Shown piece by piece: positions 51,766-64,000 of a stretch of DNA of 64,000 bases (the first letter of the stretch is position 1; each line of letters starts with the position of its first letter). The translations under genes were made by a program, and so were the position numbers. The DNA is taken from NCBI RefSeq assembly GCF_000003815.2, contig NC_049990.1:8346758-8410757 (forward strand), read 5' to 3'. The notes under the pieces are model-generated. The model was not told the origin of the DNA. It ran no database searches and worked only from the letters and a program-made list of their open reading frames with translations. Source of the DNA: Branchiostoma floridae (Eukaryota > Chordata > Leptocardii > Amphioxiformes > Branchiostomatidae).

Positions 51766-53819
51766 GGAGAAAATATTTCCTTTGTGCCTTGGTCGAAAAT
51801 TTGATTGGGTTTCCCCCCATAGAGTGATGGGTGTCTGGCACAGATATATTGGAGGTGCCTGTTTTCAATTAAACATATCTAGGCTGGCACCATGTTGAAG
51901 GAATAAAGACATCTGGGTTGGTATCAAACATGACTGACTAGTAGGAGTGGAGGACGGCCCTCTAATAAATTACAGTATTGGGTTTTCCCCTATTGCAATT
52001 CATGCCAGACAGGTATATAAGTCAGCAGTGGAAAAGGAGGGATTATATTCAAGGCAATCAATACATCTTTGCCAGTCCATCTGTTGAAATCTGGCTTCTG
52101 TACAATCCTTTTTTTTATATGGTTCCTTGCGTGTTTGGCTAAATGATAGAATGAATATCGTTCCGTGTTGATGTATCGTTATATTCCCTCCCTCTACATG
52201 ATATGGTTCTGCGTTCCTGTATCTGCATCTGCAATTTCAATAAGGACAAGAATTGAATATTCACATTGGATAGCTGTATGATTATATGGATGTGAAAGAA
52301 TAATTCTGTGTTACTGTTACGATAAATGCATTTGCATATTCGTGATAATGTTGGGGGTTGCTACAATTACCGCTGTCGGATGAGAAAGTGGTACTTTCAG
52401 GTTGCCATGGCAATGAATAATGGTCTTTCAGGAGGCCTACAAAGGGTTTGGCTGATAAGCAGTGGCAGAAGGAGCGAGGGGTCTTTGTGTGGTGACGTCT
52501 TAGTTTTGAGCCAGCTGGATGCCTTTGTAACATGGCCCAGATTTCTTCCATTGCTAATGTCATTGACAGTATTTGGGTTCAACTTGAAGTTGCAGACTAC
52601 ATGCAAACCATGAATTCTTTGATCTAAAAGAAGCAAAATCTCTAAAATCATGATAACGCCAATATCGAATATTGAGGAATATTGAGGTGATGTTCAATAC
52701 TTGATCAAATGTTGCAATTGATTTTCATTCAGGTTTTAATTATTTGCTGCCATCTAGCTTCAAAGCTGATATTCAGTGCTTGGCACTGCTTGCACTATCA
52801 AACATTAACATGGAGAGTAGACTATTGATAGCCAATACTTATTGATTATCATTGTCAGTAGTTTGTTACCAACAATGGTGATTAAACTTGTGTTCTGATT
52901 CCGATCTGGTGATAGAGGTTGTATACATACAGTAATTGTATTTCTCAAGAAGATGTGTAGGGATTTGATTTAGGATTTTTATGTTATAGCTGCTGTATCA
53001 AGTTTATCATACACTGGACACACCCATTTCTTGCGTGAAACATATTGATATAATATAATAAATCATGTGCTAATGAGTTATGATCAATGCCATTTACTAC
53101 GATCCTATTATGTAATTTGACCACACCTAAAAGTCATTAGAATGATACTGATTTTGCCAGAGGTGCTCACAAAGTCAGCTCTCCCAGATTGGTGCCAAGT
53201 CTTCCTACCAATTCTTATCTTAATCGACCTGTGTGAAATTGTTTTTGTTTGAGTTTCATTGAATAGGTTAGAATTGACAATATACTGTTTGTACAGATAC
53301 TGTTAGATTGGTTGAATATTAATAGCCTTAGTTCTCAAATCTTTAGTAGGACTAGAATATTTTGTTATGATATAAAAGTAATATTTGTATAGTGCCTAGA
53401 TATGTCCTTGGGAGGCTGAAATATCGTACCATCTTTATTGTACGCCGCGGCAATCAATATAGACGCCGAGCCGTCTGTCTTAAAAGGCCACACCCATCAG
53501 AGATGGCATCGCCACTCTCTCTAAGGAAAAGGAGCACTCAAGATAGGAGGAGGATTACGATATTACACACTGTGGAATTGGGCGATCAATTCCGACTGAC
53601 AGGGACAGGTTGGTTCGGGGCCACACCTAGGTTATGGATGGAGTCCTGCATTTTTAATGCAGGGTAAAACCATTCTATGGACATGTCATCACCTTTTCTG
53701 GGCAGTGGTCACTCAGAAGAGAGAACAGTCGCGATACCACCTCAAATCTGGAACATACCCCAACAGGATGAATATACATGAACAGCATAGCTCAAGTGGC
53801 TATGGATGGATTATGATAA

Positions 53820-54199
53820 AAAAATTTATGTGGTTAGTCTCGACTTGTCAAACTTCCAGCTTTGATATGTCCTGTTTTGAACATGGGCATAACGTTTAGG
53901 TGATTGATAGCTGAAGGATTATTTTCAGTATTATAAAGTGTAGATGCTTCAATCTGTAATCCCAAATCCAAGTTGTTTAAAATTTCTGCAAAAGCAGTGT
54001 CAGCCTCTCCTCCGAAAAAAAAATTTATGTGGTTAGTCTCGACTTGTCAAACTTCCAGTTTGATATGTCCTGTCCTGAACATGGTCATGACGTTTTGGAG
54101 ATTGACAGTAGCTCTTATTTCCAGTATGATATATTGTACATGCTTTAATATATAACCCCCAATCCAGTTTGTTATAATTCTTGCAAAAGCAGTGTCAGG
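53820..54199. repeat. Tandem duplication, period 199 bp
   Basis: Copy 1 (53820-54000) and copy 2 (54019-54199) share long exact runs such as TTTATGTGGTTAGTCTCGAC and GCAAAAGCAGTGTCAG, with small indels between them. It is intronic and non-coding. Confidence 0.9.
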
Positions 54200-55931
54200 T
54201 TGTACTCTAAAGTAGACCAGCATTTTTATTACTGATAGATTCCACATTCCTGCAATCCAGAATAAAGCAGCAAGTCTTTCTCAAAGCTTGATAAGCAAAT
54301 ATAGTTGAATGTCTGGAATATCCGAGATAGGAAAATTTAATAAAACAGAAATATGCATATCAAAGACTGATAACTTCTTAAAGCCTGTATATATCATCAT
54401 CATCTTGTTGTGAATATATAGCTCTGTTGACGTTTTGAAAAGAGAATACATAGCACTTTGTGTGAGTGATAAATTGTACATGTAAACATATAGGCCTGGG
54501 TATGAGGAATAGCTTGCTGTAAAATATAGATCTAAGACAGCATCCTTTGTGATAACATTTCTAGTTTGGTCTCAGAATCAATCCACAAAATGATTGATGA
54601 GAAAAAAGTGTACTCCCAGACTGTAGGGAAACCTGTCTAGCCAGAAAGCTGCCTGTGAACATGCAGCTCTGGTATGAAGGACAGAATAAATTGAAATGTT
54701 TTCCCTTTGTGTGCAGGCTGTTCCCACGTGGACCTCAGCAGACAGTGATAATGTGTCCATGTTACGCCCCAGGCAGTGCCAGGGTTGATACACACAGTAC
54801 GCACCATCATGCCCCCTGATTAGCAAGCTGTGCAGCTCCGAAAAGACCCCAAGTCACAGAATTAGCTTTGCAGAATGCAAGATTACATAGTCGCATGAAC
54901 TTCTGATGAACGAAATTAAAGTCTGAGGTGGGTCAGGTTTGGGAAAACATTTATCATAATTATGATATTGCAGATTGTCAGCAGTTATCCAAGGCTGTAA
55001 TTTCTGGTCTTTGTCTGCGCCTCTCTGCCATCTGTGGCACCCAGGAGGTGATAATACCTCGCCTGGGGCCACCTCCTCCTTCCTCCATCCAATTTCAAAA
55101 TGTGCTATAATTTAAACCAGATCAATGAATCCCTTTGCTGTATGTTCCTTGTTGCCAAACTGTATCAAACACAGTCATAAAAACCCCTCCCGAATTTGCT
55201 TCCCTTTTATTATAGAGCCATTAAGATTAATACGTTCGTTCATAAGAAGGAAATTGGAGAAATATTCCGCCTGGAAATTCCTCAGAAGGCACACCGTTAC
55301 GTCTGGAAGGTTCAATACACATTAATTACTGAACGTAAAATGGCTGACCTATTTTTTGCCTTAATTGTACACGAAGTACTGTTATTTTGCTGCATTGAAC
55401 GTATTATTGATTTGGCATTCTTTCATTCCAGTGTTTACTATATCATAGTATTTTTCGTGTTGAAGTATGCAAATAAATGAGAATCTATTCTGAACCAAAA
55501 GGACATTACATAATGACCTTCTTGTGTGTGTTAAGAAGTAGATATTCAGTTTACAAAAAAAAAGTCAGTCCAAAAAGACTGAAGGAAAATCTTTGACCTT
55601 TTTGTTGTATTTGGTTGACGCTGCATCGACAGTTTGGGTGGAGTCGAAAATCTGTCAGTATCTATGTGATAACCGGTCCATCACTTGGTCTTGTGGTCGT
55701 AGTTTTATGGCGTGAACGTTGAATGTGTTTGTGAGAGTTCAAATAGCACTAATGGTATTAAGGGTGGAGGTGGTTACCTACCACTGGGTGTAGTAACTTA
55801 TGTTCAACCTTTGATCCAAACATATCAATTGAATCTGAACATTCAATAATTACAAATATGTAGCTTTTTACCTTCCGGAAGGAGACTCTTCCGTTGGGGG
55901 TATTGTTTTTGGAAGCGTGTTTGTAACTCAG

Positions 55932-56055
55932 GATCCTTTTGATGGGTTTGTATGAATTTTGGGATCCTTTTGATGGGTTTGTATGAATTTTGGGATCCTT
56001 TTGATGGGTTTGTATGAATTTTGGGATCCTTTTGATGGGTTTGTATGAATTTTGG
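55932..56055. repeat. 31-bp minisatellite, four copies
   Basis: Four units of 31 bp, each beginning GATCCTTTTGATGGGTTTGT, are practically identical to each other. Confidence 0.95.
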
Positions 56056-57670
56056 GATGTGGGTAGATATTTTGGTCTCAAATAAATCTTTCTATTGAAC
56101 ATCTGTCTTTCTTGCATTGAATTCTAGCATCTCACCCACAGCCAATAGTATTGCCCTGTGGTAATGTATTGATACATTTCTAGAGGTACTAAAAATTGGT
56201 GGACCTGCTCTTTGACTGGCGTAAACTTCTGCACAATGCTGTATAACGTTACATTATGTGCCAAATAAAACGTTCATAGCCCTGAACTGTTAGGGAGAGA
56301 GGACAGGTTTGGCTGAAGTCCCAGAAAAACTATCCTTGTCCTTGTATTTACTGGGTAGTCAGGACAAAGGGGTGAGACTACCACTATTTAAGGGACGGGT
56401 TTATTTGTTTAATTCGGGGCCGCTGAAAGTATTGCCTTGAACTCGAACACTATAAAAGGAAACTGTGTCATGGTTTTTAATGCTTGCATGAAAGATGGAT
56501 ATTCTCTGACATTAAGGTCACTGCCCTGTGGGTGAAATCGTTCTTCCCCTTGAATTATAATAATTGGAATGTCACATTGGTAATGGATTGGATTTGAACA
56601 GAAAGTATGGATGGAACGTTTTCAGCCATATTGGGGAGGGGGGCATTTCTTGTATGGGACATGACTGCCTTATTATTTAGTGTTTGAAACTAATGAAGGG
56701 CCAATCGAAGCTTCTGCCTTTTCCCCTCTCAGCCCAGGCTAGTTTAGAAAGGTTTAAAAAGTGCTAATTTGTTTGAGAAGTTGGTCTACCCTTCACACTT
56801 GAAAACTTTTATTTCACCATTTTCTTCTCTTCGTAAACCATTCCTGGCTAGCTGTATGATTGTTGTACACATGTAATTAGTAAGGTTGGCCTTTATACTG
56901 GATAAGCTACCCTAGCATGTGATCCCGTAGATAGTAATATTTATGGAAACACTCCGATGGTTTTCTCGTTAACATGCAGGTAAAGGTGAGAAAGTGTATC
57001 TAAGGTACCACAGCAGTGCTGCTTTAAGATCTCTCTGTCTCCCTTCAAGCCAAGATGTCATTAAACCTTTTAACTCCAGAGGATACTTTCCAATCTGTCT
57101 TCTCAAATATATCTGGAACATAAACCCACAGGTCGAGTTAATCTCATGGGGTCACGGTGGGGGGAGGAGATGGTTTGGCAAGCCGCAAGCAGGGAGATAG
57201 AGGAAGTGGCAAGGATTTGGAGGGGCTCCAAATGGGGTTGAAGGTGACCGGAAAGTCGTGACAAGTTTCTTTGATATAAAAAGCTGAGAGGACACTTCTA
57301 AGGGGTGCAGGAAGGGTGGAGACTTGGACAAGGAAGAGGATTTAGTCATTAAGTTTTGTATGGTTGTGTCTTGATGATTATCCCTCAAGAAGTACAACAC
57401 TTCTTTCTAGATTACATGTTTCATGGTTCAGATCCACACCTATCCATTGAAGCTCTGAAACTCAATGTTCATGAACATGTCGTAATTTGCCGCATAGTGG
57501 AAAGAGTTTCTTGTGCAGCTTGCACTTACATTTGTCCAACAGTTTTGTACGGAAATTATTGTTCCTGGACATACTTTTTATCAATAAAATTCTGATATCA
57601 TACATTGATCAGCATTGCTGAGAGAACACCAGGAAACAAACTGCTCACCACATCCTAAACCAGGTGGTTG

Positions 57671-57690
57671 ACACACACACACACACACAT
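57671..57690. repeat. (AC)n microsatellite
   Basis: A run of about ten AC dinucleotides within the kinase intron. Confidence 0.9.
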
Positions 57691-60600
57691 GCACACAGCG
57701 CCCAACCGGAAACTGGTTAACAAACAGGGCCGCCTGTAACCACTTGTGAGCGCTTTGGAGCCGGTTCAAGTTCATGTGGAATCCATTCACAAAGTCACTT
57801 TTAAGTGGCTGTAATCCTTACAATCTGGCCCACACATAAGTCACAGGAGTGGAACCAGAAGTTCAACTAGCTGCCGCTGCTTTGTGCATGTGAAGTCATT
57901 CATCCCCTCTCCAGTTATCCTGCAATATAACTATTATATAAGATTCCCCTGCAGTTCCAGAGAAAGCTGCAAGATTGCCCGAATGTATATCAATTTTTTT
58001 CACAAGCACAAGAGCTATCTGCCACCCCAAAATATGTGGCCATATCTTATCCAAAACACGAGATATCAAAAAAGGAAGTCCTGCAGTACCTAGGAAAGCA
58101 GCCGGGACACCCCAAATCTGATTATGATATTATCTTTGATAAGGACAGGAGCTACCCACTAAATAAATTACATGACAACCCATCCAAAGCTTCTTGACTT
58201 AGATTATGTTGCTAAAGCACATAAACTGCTATAAAAAAAGCATACCCGTCTTTGCAAAGGTACCGGTAATGACTTAGATGCAACTGCAGTAAGTTTAACG
58301 CTAACAGTTTTGAAGCAGTGTGGGTGGCATTGGTGTATTTTTCACTTGAATTAGTTGCTATGTGATTACTGTGTTAAGGTGTACAGGAGTCAAGTTGTGT
58401 AAAGAGATTCTCTTGAAGTAGTGCCTTTTGTGAGTGGATGATCTAGGCTTGGTGTTCCTCTTGTGTGTAACAGGATATATGTGGAGGCTTGGTGTTGTTG
58501 TATATTTGTTCAAGGAAAGCCAGGAAAAGGTGTCTGGGTGGTTTGCATTGTTGTGGGATGAAAACAAGGGACCTTACATCTCCAAGCAGATGTTGGAGTG
58601 GGAATTTTTATGTTTTCTGACCTAGAAAGAAGTCAGTGAGCTCCAAAGGACATTTTTTGAGCGGTAAGGCTAGTATATTCTTGATGACTGGGATTTTTAG
58701 AGATTGACCAATGTTTGCATGTTACTAAGCTCTGTCAAATGCCATGGGATAAATTTTCAAGCGTAAAAAATGCTCTACTATGTGGCGATCAATAAATTCG
58801 GCCAAATGCCATAAACAGTGTGTTGCTGGCTTTCTGACAGTTGAGTAAACTGTCAGACCTTCCCAACATCTGCTTTGAGATTAGGAGGCCTTCCATAAGC
58901 CAGCTAGAACACCTGCAGGTAGATGTAAACCACTTTGACAGCACAGAGGTTGAAAAATCCTGCTCTTGTCCTCACCCTAGGCAATTTTCATCTCACATGT
59001 GGGGAGATGGGGGAGAAGACTCATTGACCTAGAAAGTGGTTCATAGACTCTCCCCATTTGAAGCATGTCGTTTAAATTGTCTTGACTAACCCTTATGATT
59101 GGACTTTTTGAATTGGGATTGAACTTTTTCACAAGTTTGAATTATTTTCTTCTGACTTTGCCCACATATAAGCTTGTATCCCTTGGAGAGTTTGAAAAGT
59201 GTGCACTGCACATTTATGAGTTCCGTTCCCTTTACATTGTTCATCAAAGGAAGTCGAATTTTACCATTGGAAATCTGGTTGTACTTAGTGAAAGAGATGA
59301 AAGTGACTGATTGAGAAGTTGATTGCACATCTACAGGAAGCGGCTCATCGGCCAATGGGGTCAGAGCGAGGATAACGGAAGATTCACCAAGTGCCTCAGG
59401 CTGGTTCTATAGGTTTAGGGTGTGGTTTCAAACACTTGTCTCTTGCTTTCTAAGTATCGACAACTTAACGTCTCAACCCAAGGTAGAGAACCTATACACG
59501 CGTCACCGAGTCCTAATATGGATAAGGCCTGTCTATTATAGCTGGTTACTTCCCTTAGACTCAGTTCAACACAATTTAACATGTCCCTGTAAAACTCTGA
59601 ACTCAGCGGAGTCTTGTTTCCACATTTCAAACTGCGCTGGGGTTCAAGTCAGGTCACCTTGAGGTGATTTGCGGCGTTTGTTTACAGCGTTTGCTTTGAC
59701 GTCAACTGACGGTCAAACAACTTCACTTGTTGACCTTTCAGTGACCTGTCTCTATATTTCGTGCTCGGGTGCTTGAAATAAAAGTTAACTCAAGCAACTG
59801 GATTAGTTGACATACAGCATCTCGCCTCTTGTTATTGACTGAACAGATTCTGATGCCCCAATATGTCTTTAAGTTCAACAATATCTTATTCTAACCACAC
59901 ACTTTATCCAGTTTCTTCAGTAACTTTTGTAGAGTGTCTTCTTCCCTAGATGTTTAACCTTCATTCAATACATTCTTGGAAATAGAACTTTGCAAAAAGA
60001 AAGAAAAATGGGTTATTACTTATTTTCAAACCTTAGTTAAATAATTTTGAGATATGTCCTATTCTTTTCTTGTAATATCTGTAGAAAGTTTTAAGTTGTG
60101 CGATGTACTCCTGTGTAAGTACATGCTGTAGTGTTGTTGTTGTGCAGTGTGGAACTTTGGCATAGCAATGCTAAATTGTTTCCTGTCAGCAGGAAAAAAC
60201 AGATCTGTAATGACAGCTTCCTATGACCATGCGGCAGCTTTCATCAGTGAAACCAAGGATCTTAGAAAGTGTGTATTATTGCAATGTGATACTGTAAGTT
60301 GTGAAATAGTTGCAATGTCATTTTGACTCATAGTCATACCATTCCAAACATGAACTATATGCAGCTTTATTGTAAAGTTGTAAGTATTGTTTCAATTGTG
60401 AATGCCACAATTCCCTTCCTGCTATAAAATTATGTCGTCACTAATTGACTAAATTAAAGTATATTGTTTAACCTTGCAATTGCATGCACAAGTGTCATGT
60501 TATCTGGTATCTCAACTGAAATTTAAGTCAGCAGTGAGAGTAAAAAAAAAAGGTGTCATCATGATTGACAACAGGCTTGTCATTACAACAAGTGTTGAAG

Positions 60601-60929
60601 ACAATACCTGTAGGATCTTCCCTTTGTCATGAGGCCTCACCTGGTGACACCTGTGGTTCCCTGGTGATTATGACAGACAGGTGTGAAAGGTGTCCTTTCA
60701 CTGGAGACAAAGGGTTTGATCCCAGCTATCACGAGTCTTTAATGGTGAACGATTGTGCCATATGCTGCTGTGGTTTATGTCCAGCAAGAAACAAAACTTT
60801 GTTAGTATTATTATAGTAATCTGCGTCTGTGTGGTATTCATATTTTTGTAAAAATTAAATACATAAACAGGTGATGCATGGTTTTAACATGCTGAAGACG
60901 TGACCCTCCTCAAACATATAGTTCTATCT

Positions 60930-61092
60930 GAGTAGCAACCCCAGCCGAAGTTATTTACTCATTTACATAAAGGAAATCTGTGTAAAGGGCCTTTCCCAAG
61001 GGCACAACATCGGGACATGTTACGGATTCGATTTTCAGTACCTCCAGGTTCTGAGTCAACAACCCTAACCACAAGGCCACCGTGCCAAGTGT
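60930..61092 (-). repeat. tRNA-derived SINE copy, minus orientation
   Basis: Read on the minus strand: GGCACGGTGGCCTTGTGGTT (A-box region), then a B-box-like AAATCGAATCC, then TTGTGCCCTTGGGAAAGGCC and a tail related to that of the copy at 335-530. Block order and spacing agree between the two copies. Confidence 0.7.
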
Positions 61093-62851
61093 TTGACTTC
61101 GTTGAGAAGTTAGCAAGTCCTATTGTGCATCACCATGTTGCCTGTTAGTTGACTTGGTTATATAATAAGTTAAGCTTTTGTCATACGATAACCTTTTAAT
61201 CGCCACACTTGTCACATTGAAAAACCTGGAGGTTTTATCAAGATCTTGCTCGCCAATCTGACCTTGTAGTTGTTATTGTTAGCGTCTCAACCTCTTCTGA
61301 CATTCTAAAGTAACAAACTCAGAACAAAGTGTCCTTTTGTGCCATGTGCTTCACAAAAGGTGTTTGTTACCAGTCACTTGGAAGCAATTCCTTCTTTGTT
61401 ACCTGTCCTTGTGTCAGGTAAAATTAGCTAGGTACGCAGGTAAGGAAGTCATTATACAGCGTTCAGCAATTAAATTACCATAAACCTGTATTAATGCCAG
61501 CTGTTGTCAAACAATACAATCAACAGACTGAAAAGACGTTAATGAAAACTGTTAGGTTTCTCCTGTGTTGATTATACACTTTGATTGTGAAAATGATACG
61601 TTATGTTTTGCAAAACTTGTTATTTAGTCAAGTGAGCAAATTAGGTAGAAATCTATGTATTCTTCCAACATTATTTATTTTGCTACCGTACGTAGCAGAA
61701 ATATTTGAATGTAGAGAAGAGAATAGAGCCTGGACTGTATGCCGCAGACAATAAGTAGTGGTTGCGAGAAGGATTGAAAGTATAATACATTTAGTATGAC
61801 TCACAACTGGAATACACAAGGCGATGGCCAAAACTGAGCATTCCTGCTGAAAATTCATGTCTCGTGGTCAGACTTTTCCGCGATACAGAATAGAGGAGAA
61901 ACGCGAGACACACCCAATTTTGATCGCGCTGTTTCCGAAACCGCAGCGATGCGGTCACCGTAGCTCCCGATTGGTGGAAAAGGGGTGATGTCAGCATCTG
62001 TTTTGGGAAGGTGACTAAGAGCGATCTCATTGGTGGAGAGTATGTCGCAGTGTTCAGCATCTCGGTCCTACAGGTATTACTCTATGAGATCACCGCAAAT
62101 ATGTACCAACACGTTTGTACTGTGATGAGGATGATCTCACTGCTCTGGGAACTATATACTCTTTCCAGAATTCGATATGACTGGCAAAGTACAGCTATTC
62201 TATCAATTATCTTCAAAAGATTTTCAGGGACAAACTTTATATGATTTGACATGACAGTTAAATTAAGAATTTTGATTAAAAATGTCAGTTACTTTATTAT
62301 ATGATGATGGTTACTTATTTCTAGAGACAGGTGCATAATTCTTCAGAGCTAGTCTATAGTATAGAGATGACAACTATTCGTCTTGGTCTTTTGTTTATCC
62401 CTCTGGGAACGGATAAAGCAATGTTTAGCAAACAGAATGAGTAAAGCTTTTTCTCATGGTTTACTTAAACCTGTGAATGTTATGTAGAGTCATGCAGAGG
62501 GTATTATGGGGTGTTTGCTGTTTAATTCTCACTTACCAGACGGGTAATGCTACCAGGGCACAGGTGTATGTTCCAAGTGATATCAAGTTAAGTTATAGAA
62601 ATGGTACCTTTAGCATTGATACTTTCTTGAAAACGGAGGTGTTGTTTTTGGTGTGTCTGTTTGGGTGACTGATTGTTTTGGGAGACAAAGGTCAAAGTCC
62701 ATTTGGGGCTGCCTAGCAGCTTTTCTTTGTACTGCAGTGCAACTTAGATTATTCTATCTTTTGTTGTGGACATGCTAGTTGAGAAAGAAAATAAAGAAAA
62801 TCTCCAGTATTGGCCATATCATTTACTGACAGCAGTGGAGATATGATAGTA

Positions 62852-63270
62852 GATATGTAGAAATAGGAGTGGGTTGTACTTGTTTATTAAACAGTGATAC
62901 TTTCCCTTTGTAATACATCCGTACAAATACAATGTAAAGGAAGTCCATTGTTTCTTGGTACTGAGAATACCTAAACGCTTTTAAATCTAAATAATAGAAA
63001 TAGAGGTGTGGGTGTTTATCAAACAGTGATACTTTCACAGCACAATACAGTAGTGCAAGTGGGTGGAAGCCTATTGTTCTATCTTGGCACAGAGAATACA
63101 TATATATTTTGGGACTGAAAGCTGTGAAATCAAGATATATACAAATATAGGTGGGGATTGTTTAGTAATACCTTCATAGTATTGTATATTAGTACATACA
63201 AATTACAATGGAAAGGAAGTCCATTGTATCTTGACACAGAGGATACAAATTGATTCTGGGACAGTCTGTA
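62852..63270. repeat. Three diverged tandem units of about 140 bp
   Basis: Units start near 62852, 62987 and 63132. Each carries, in order, a GGTG/GAGTGGG block, AGTGATACTTTC or a variant, a GGAAGTCCATTGT-like block and a CACAGAGAATAC-like block. The divergence between units indicates an old array. Confidence 0.7.
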
Positions 63271-64000
63271 ACTAATTCTGTGGTTCTTGTGAATAGATAA
63301 TAGCGTATAGGAATTTTGCGAATGTTGCATATATGTATGTTTGCATATATGTATGTTGGGACACATCCAAGACATGTCTTTAGTCTTTGTCTTATTTTCT
63401 TGTTCCTAGTTTTCCATCCATTTTTGTTTCTTAAAAAAGAATAATAAAACTTTGCTTCAACAAAATCCTTTCTTTCTTCTAGTTCAATGTGTTGCCTTAG
63501 AAATTTTCCTACATTTAAGTCAAATATGTGGCGCAAAAGATTACGTTTCGCTTTCATATTTCAATGATTGACTTGTAAGTTTCGAAAGATAGGGGCTGTA
63601 ACATTCCTAAGAAATATTCTGTGAACTTAAGTCTGACAGTGGGGGGTACTGTACCATGTTCCAGTACTTACATACATGCTGTCAGAAACAGTCTTCTCAA
63701 TGGTTGCACCTTCCAGTGTGCTTTTGTTGTTCTCAGTTGGTCATGAAGTATGGTAAGGTAGATAGGGACACTGTTTGGCCTTGCAACAAGGAATAAAAAG
63801 GCTTAAAGTAATGAGCTGTCTTACACTTATACATGTCATTTGTCATACTTTATGCATAATGCTGTCAATCAATATTATATGTCTTAGCAAGTGGACATAA
63901 ACTTTTACAAATCTTTTCATGTGTGGATAATACCATGTCCAGAGCTGGGGGTCACAGTTGATTAACAGGGTCAATTATTTTGTATAGCTGGCTTGAGAAG

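Larger units (their letters stand above)
48883..64000 (+). other. Second intron of the kinase gene (at least 15 kb)
   Basis: There is no further exon recognised. It holds an N gap at 48964-49063, a G-rich transposon-like element at 49957-50860, a second G-rich terminus near 51680-51765, tandem repeats at 53820-54199, 55932-56055 and 62852-63270, an AC microsatellite at 57671-57690 and a SINE copy at 60930-61092. Confidence 0.55.

Noticed and set aside
48883-64000. Search for exon 3 of the kinase gene
   Set aside because: No sequence coding for GRHVKTGQLAAIKV or the following lobe was recognised on the plus strand.

Overview
This is a eukaryotic, animal nuclear window with split genes, long AT-rich introns, many short inverted-repeat transposons and two 100-N assembly gaps (29843-29942, 48964-49063). 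The proteins resemble vertebrate orthologues closely. The introns are loaded with small DNA-transposon relics, and the SINE and G-rich element types are ones I associate with amphioxus. A cephalochordate (Branchiostoma-like) is my best guess, by inference only; another invertebrate deuterostome is not excluded.

Layout: (1) 1-11.6 kb holds one coding exon, at 11338-11460 on the minus strand. It matches the N-terminus of anosmin-1. Everything to its left is apparently its first intron or beyond, with SINE copies and a 118-bp hairpin. (2) 11.6-18.6 kb has no recognised gene; it contains MITE-like elements, a large TCAC microsatellite and a diverged tandem duplication. (3) 18663-19460 minus is an intronless PTB-domain gene of the FAM43 family. 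(4) 25150-39054 minus is a complete DDX3 DEAD-box helicase gene. I could place all 17 coding exons with consistent splice phases (740 codons). (5) 40269-43170 plus is a complete five-coding-exon ribosomal protein L8 gene. Its probable TOP-type leader exon lies at about 39404, so DDX3 and RPL8 appear to share a compact divergent promoter of about 350 bp. (6) 48462-48882 plus holds the first two coding exons of a TNIK/MINK1/MAP4K4-type (misshapen) kinase. The remaining 15 kb is its second intron, with transposon relics and several tandem repeats.

The most notable find is a pair of identical 85-nt box C/D snoRNA candidates in introns 1 and 8 of DDX3, on the sense strand. Each has C, D' and D boxes and a short terminal stem. 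Both guide elements are complementary to 28S rRNA at positions that, by the D+5 rule and the rRNA sequence as I recall it, correspond to the known 2'-O-methyl sites Cm2409 and Am2802 (older human numbering). Also notable are two adjacent small DDX3 exons that each encode a version of the RYIPPHLR-like (eIF4E-binding) motif.

DDX3, RPL8 and the snoRNA candidates all serve ribosome production or translation, so the 25-43 kb block is a translation-related housekeeping cluster. The flanking genes are developmental or signalling genes with large introns.
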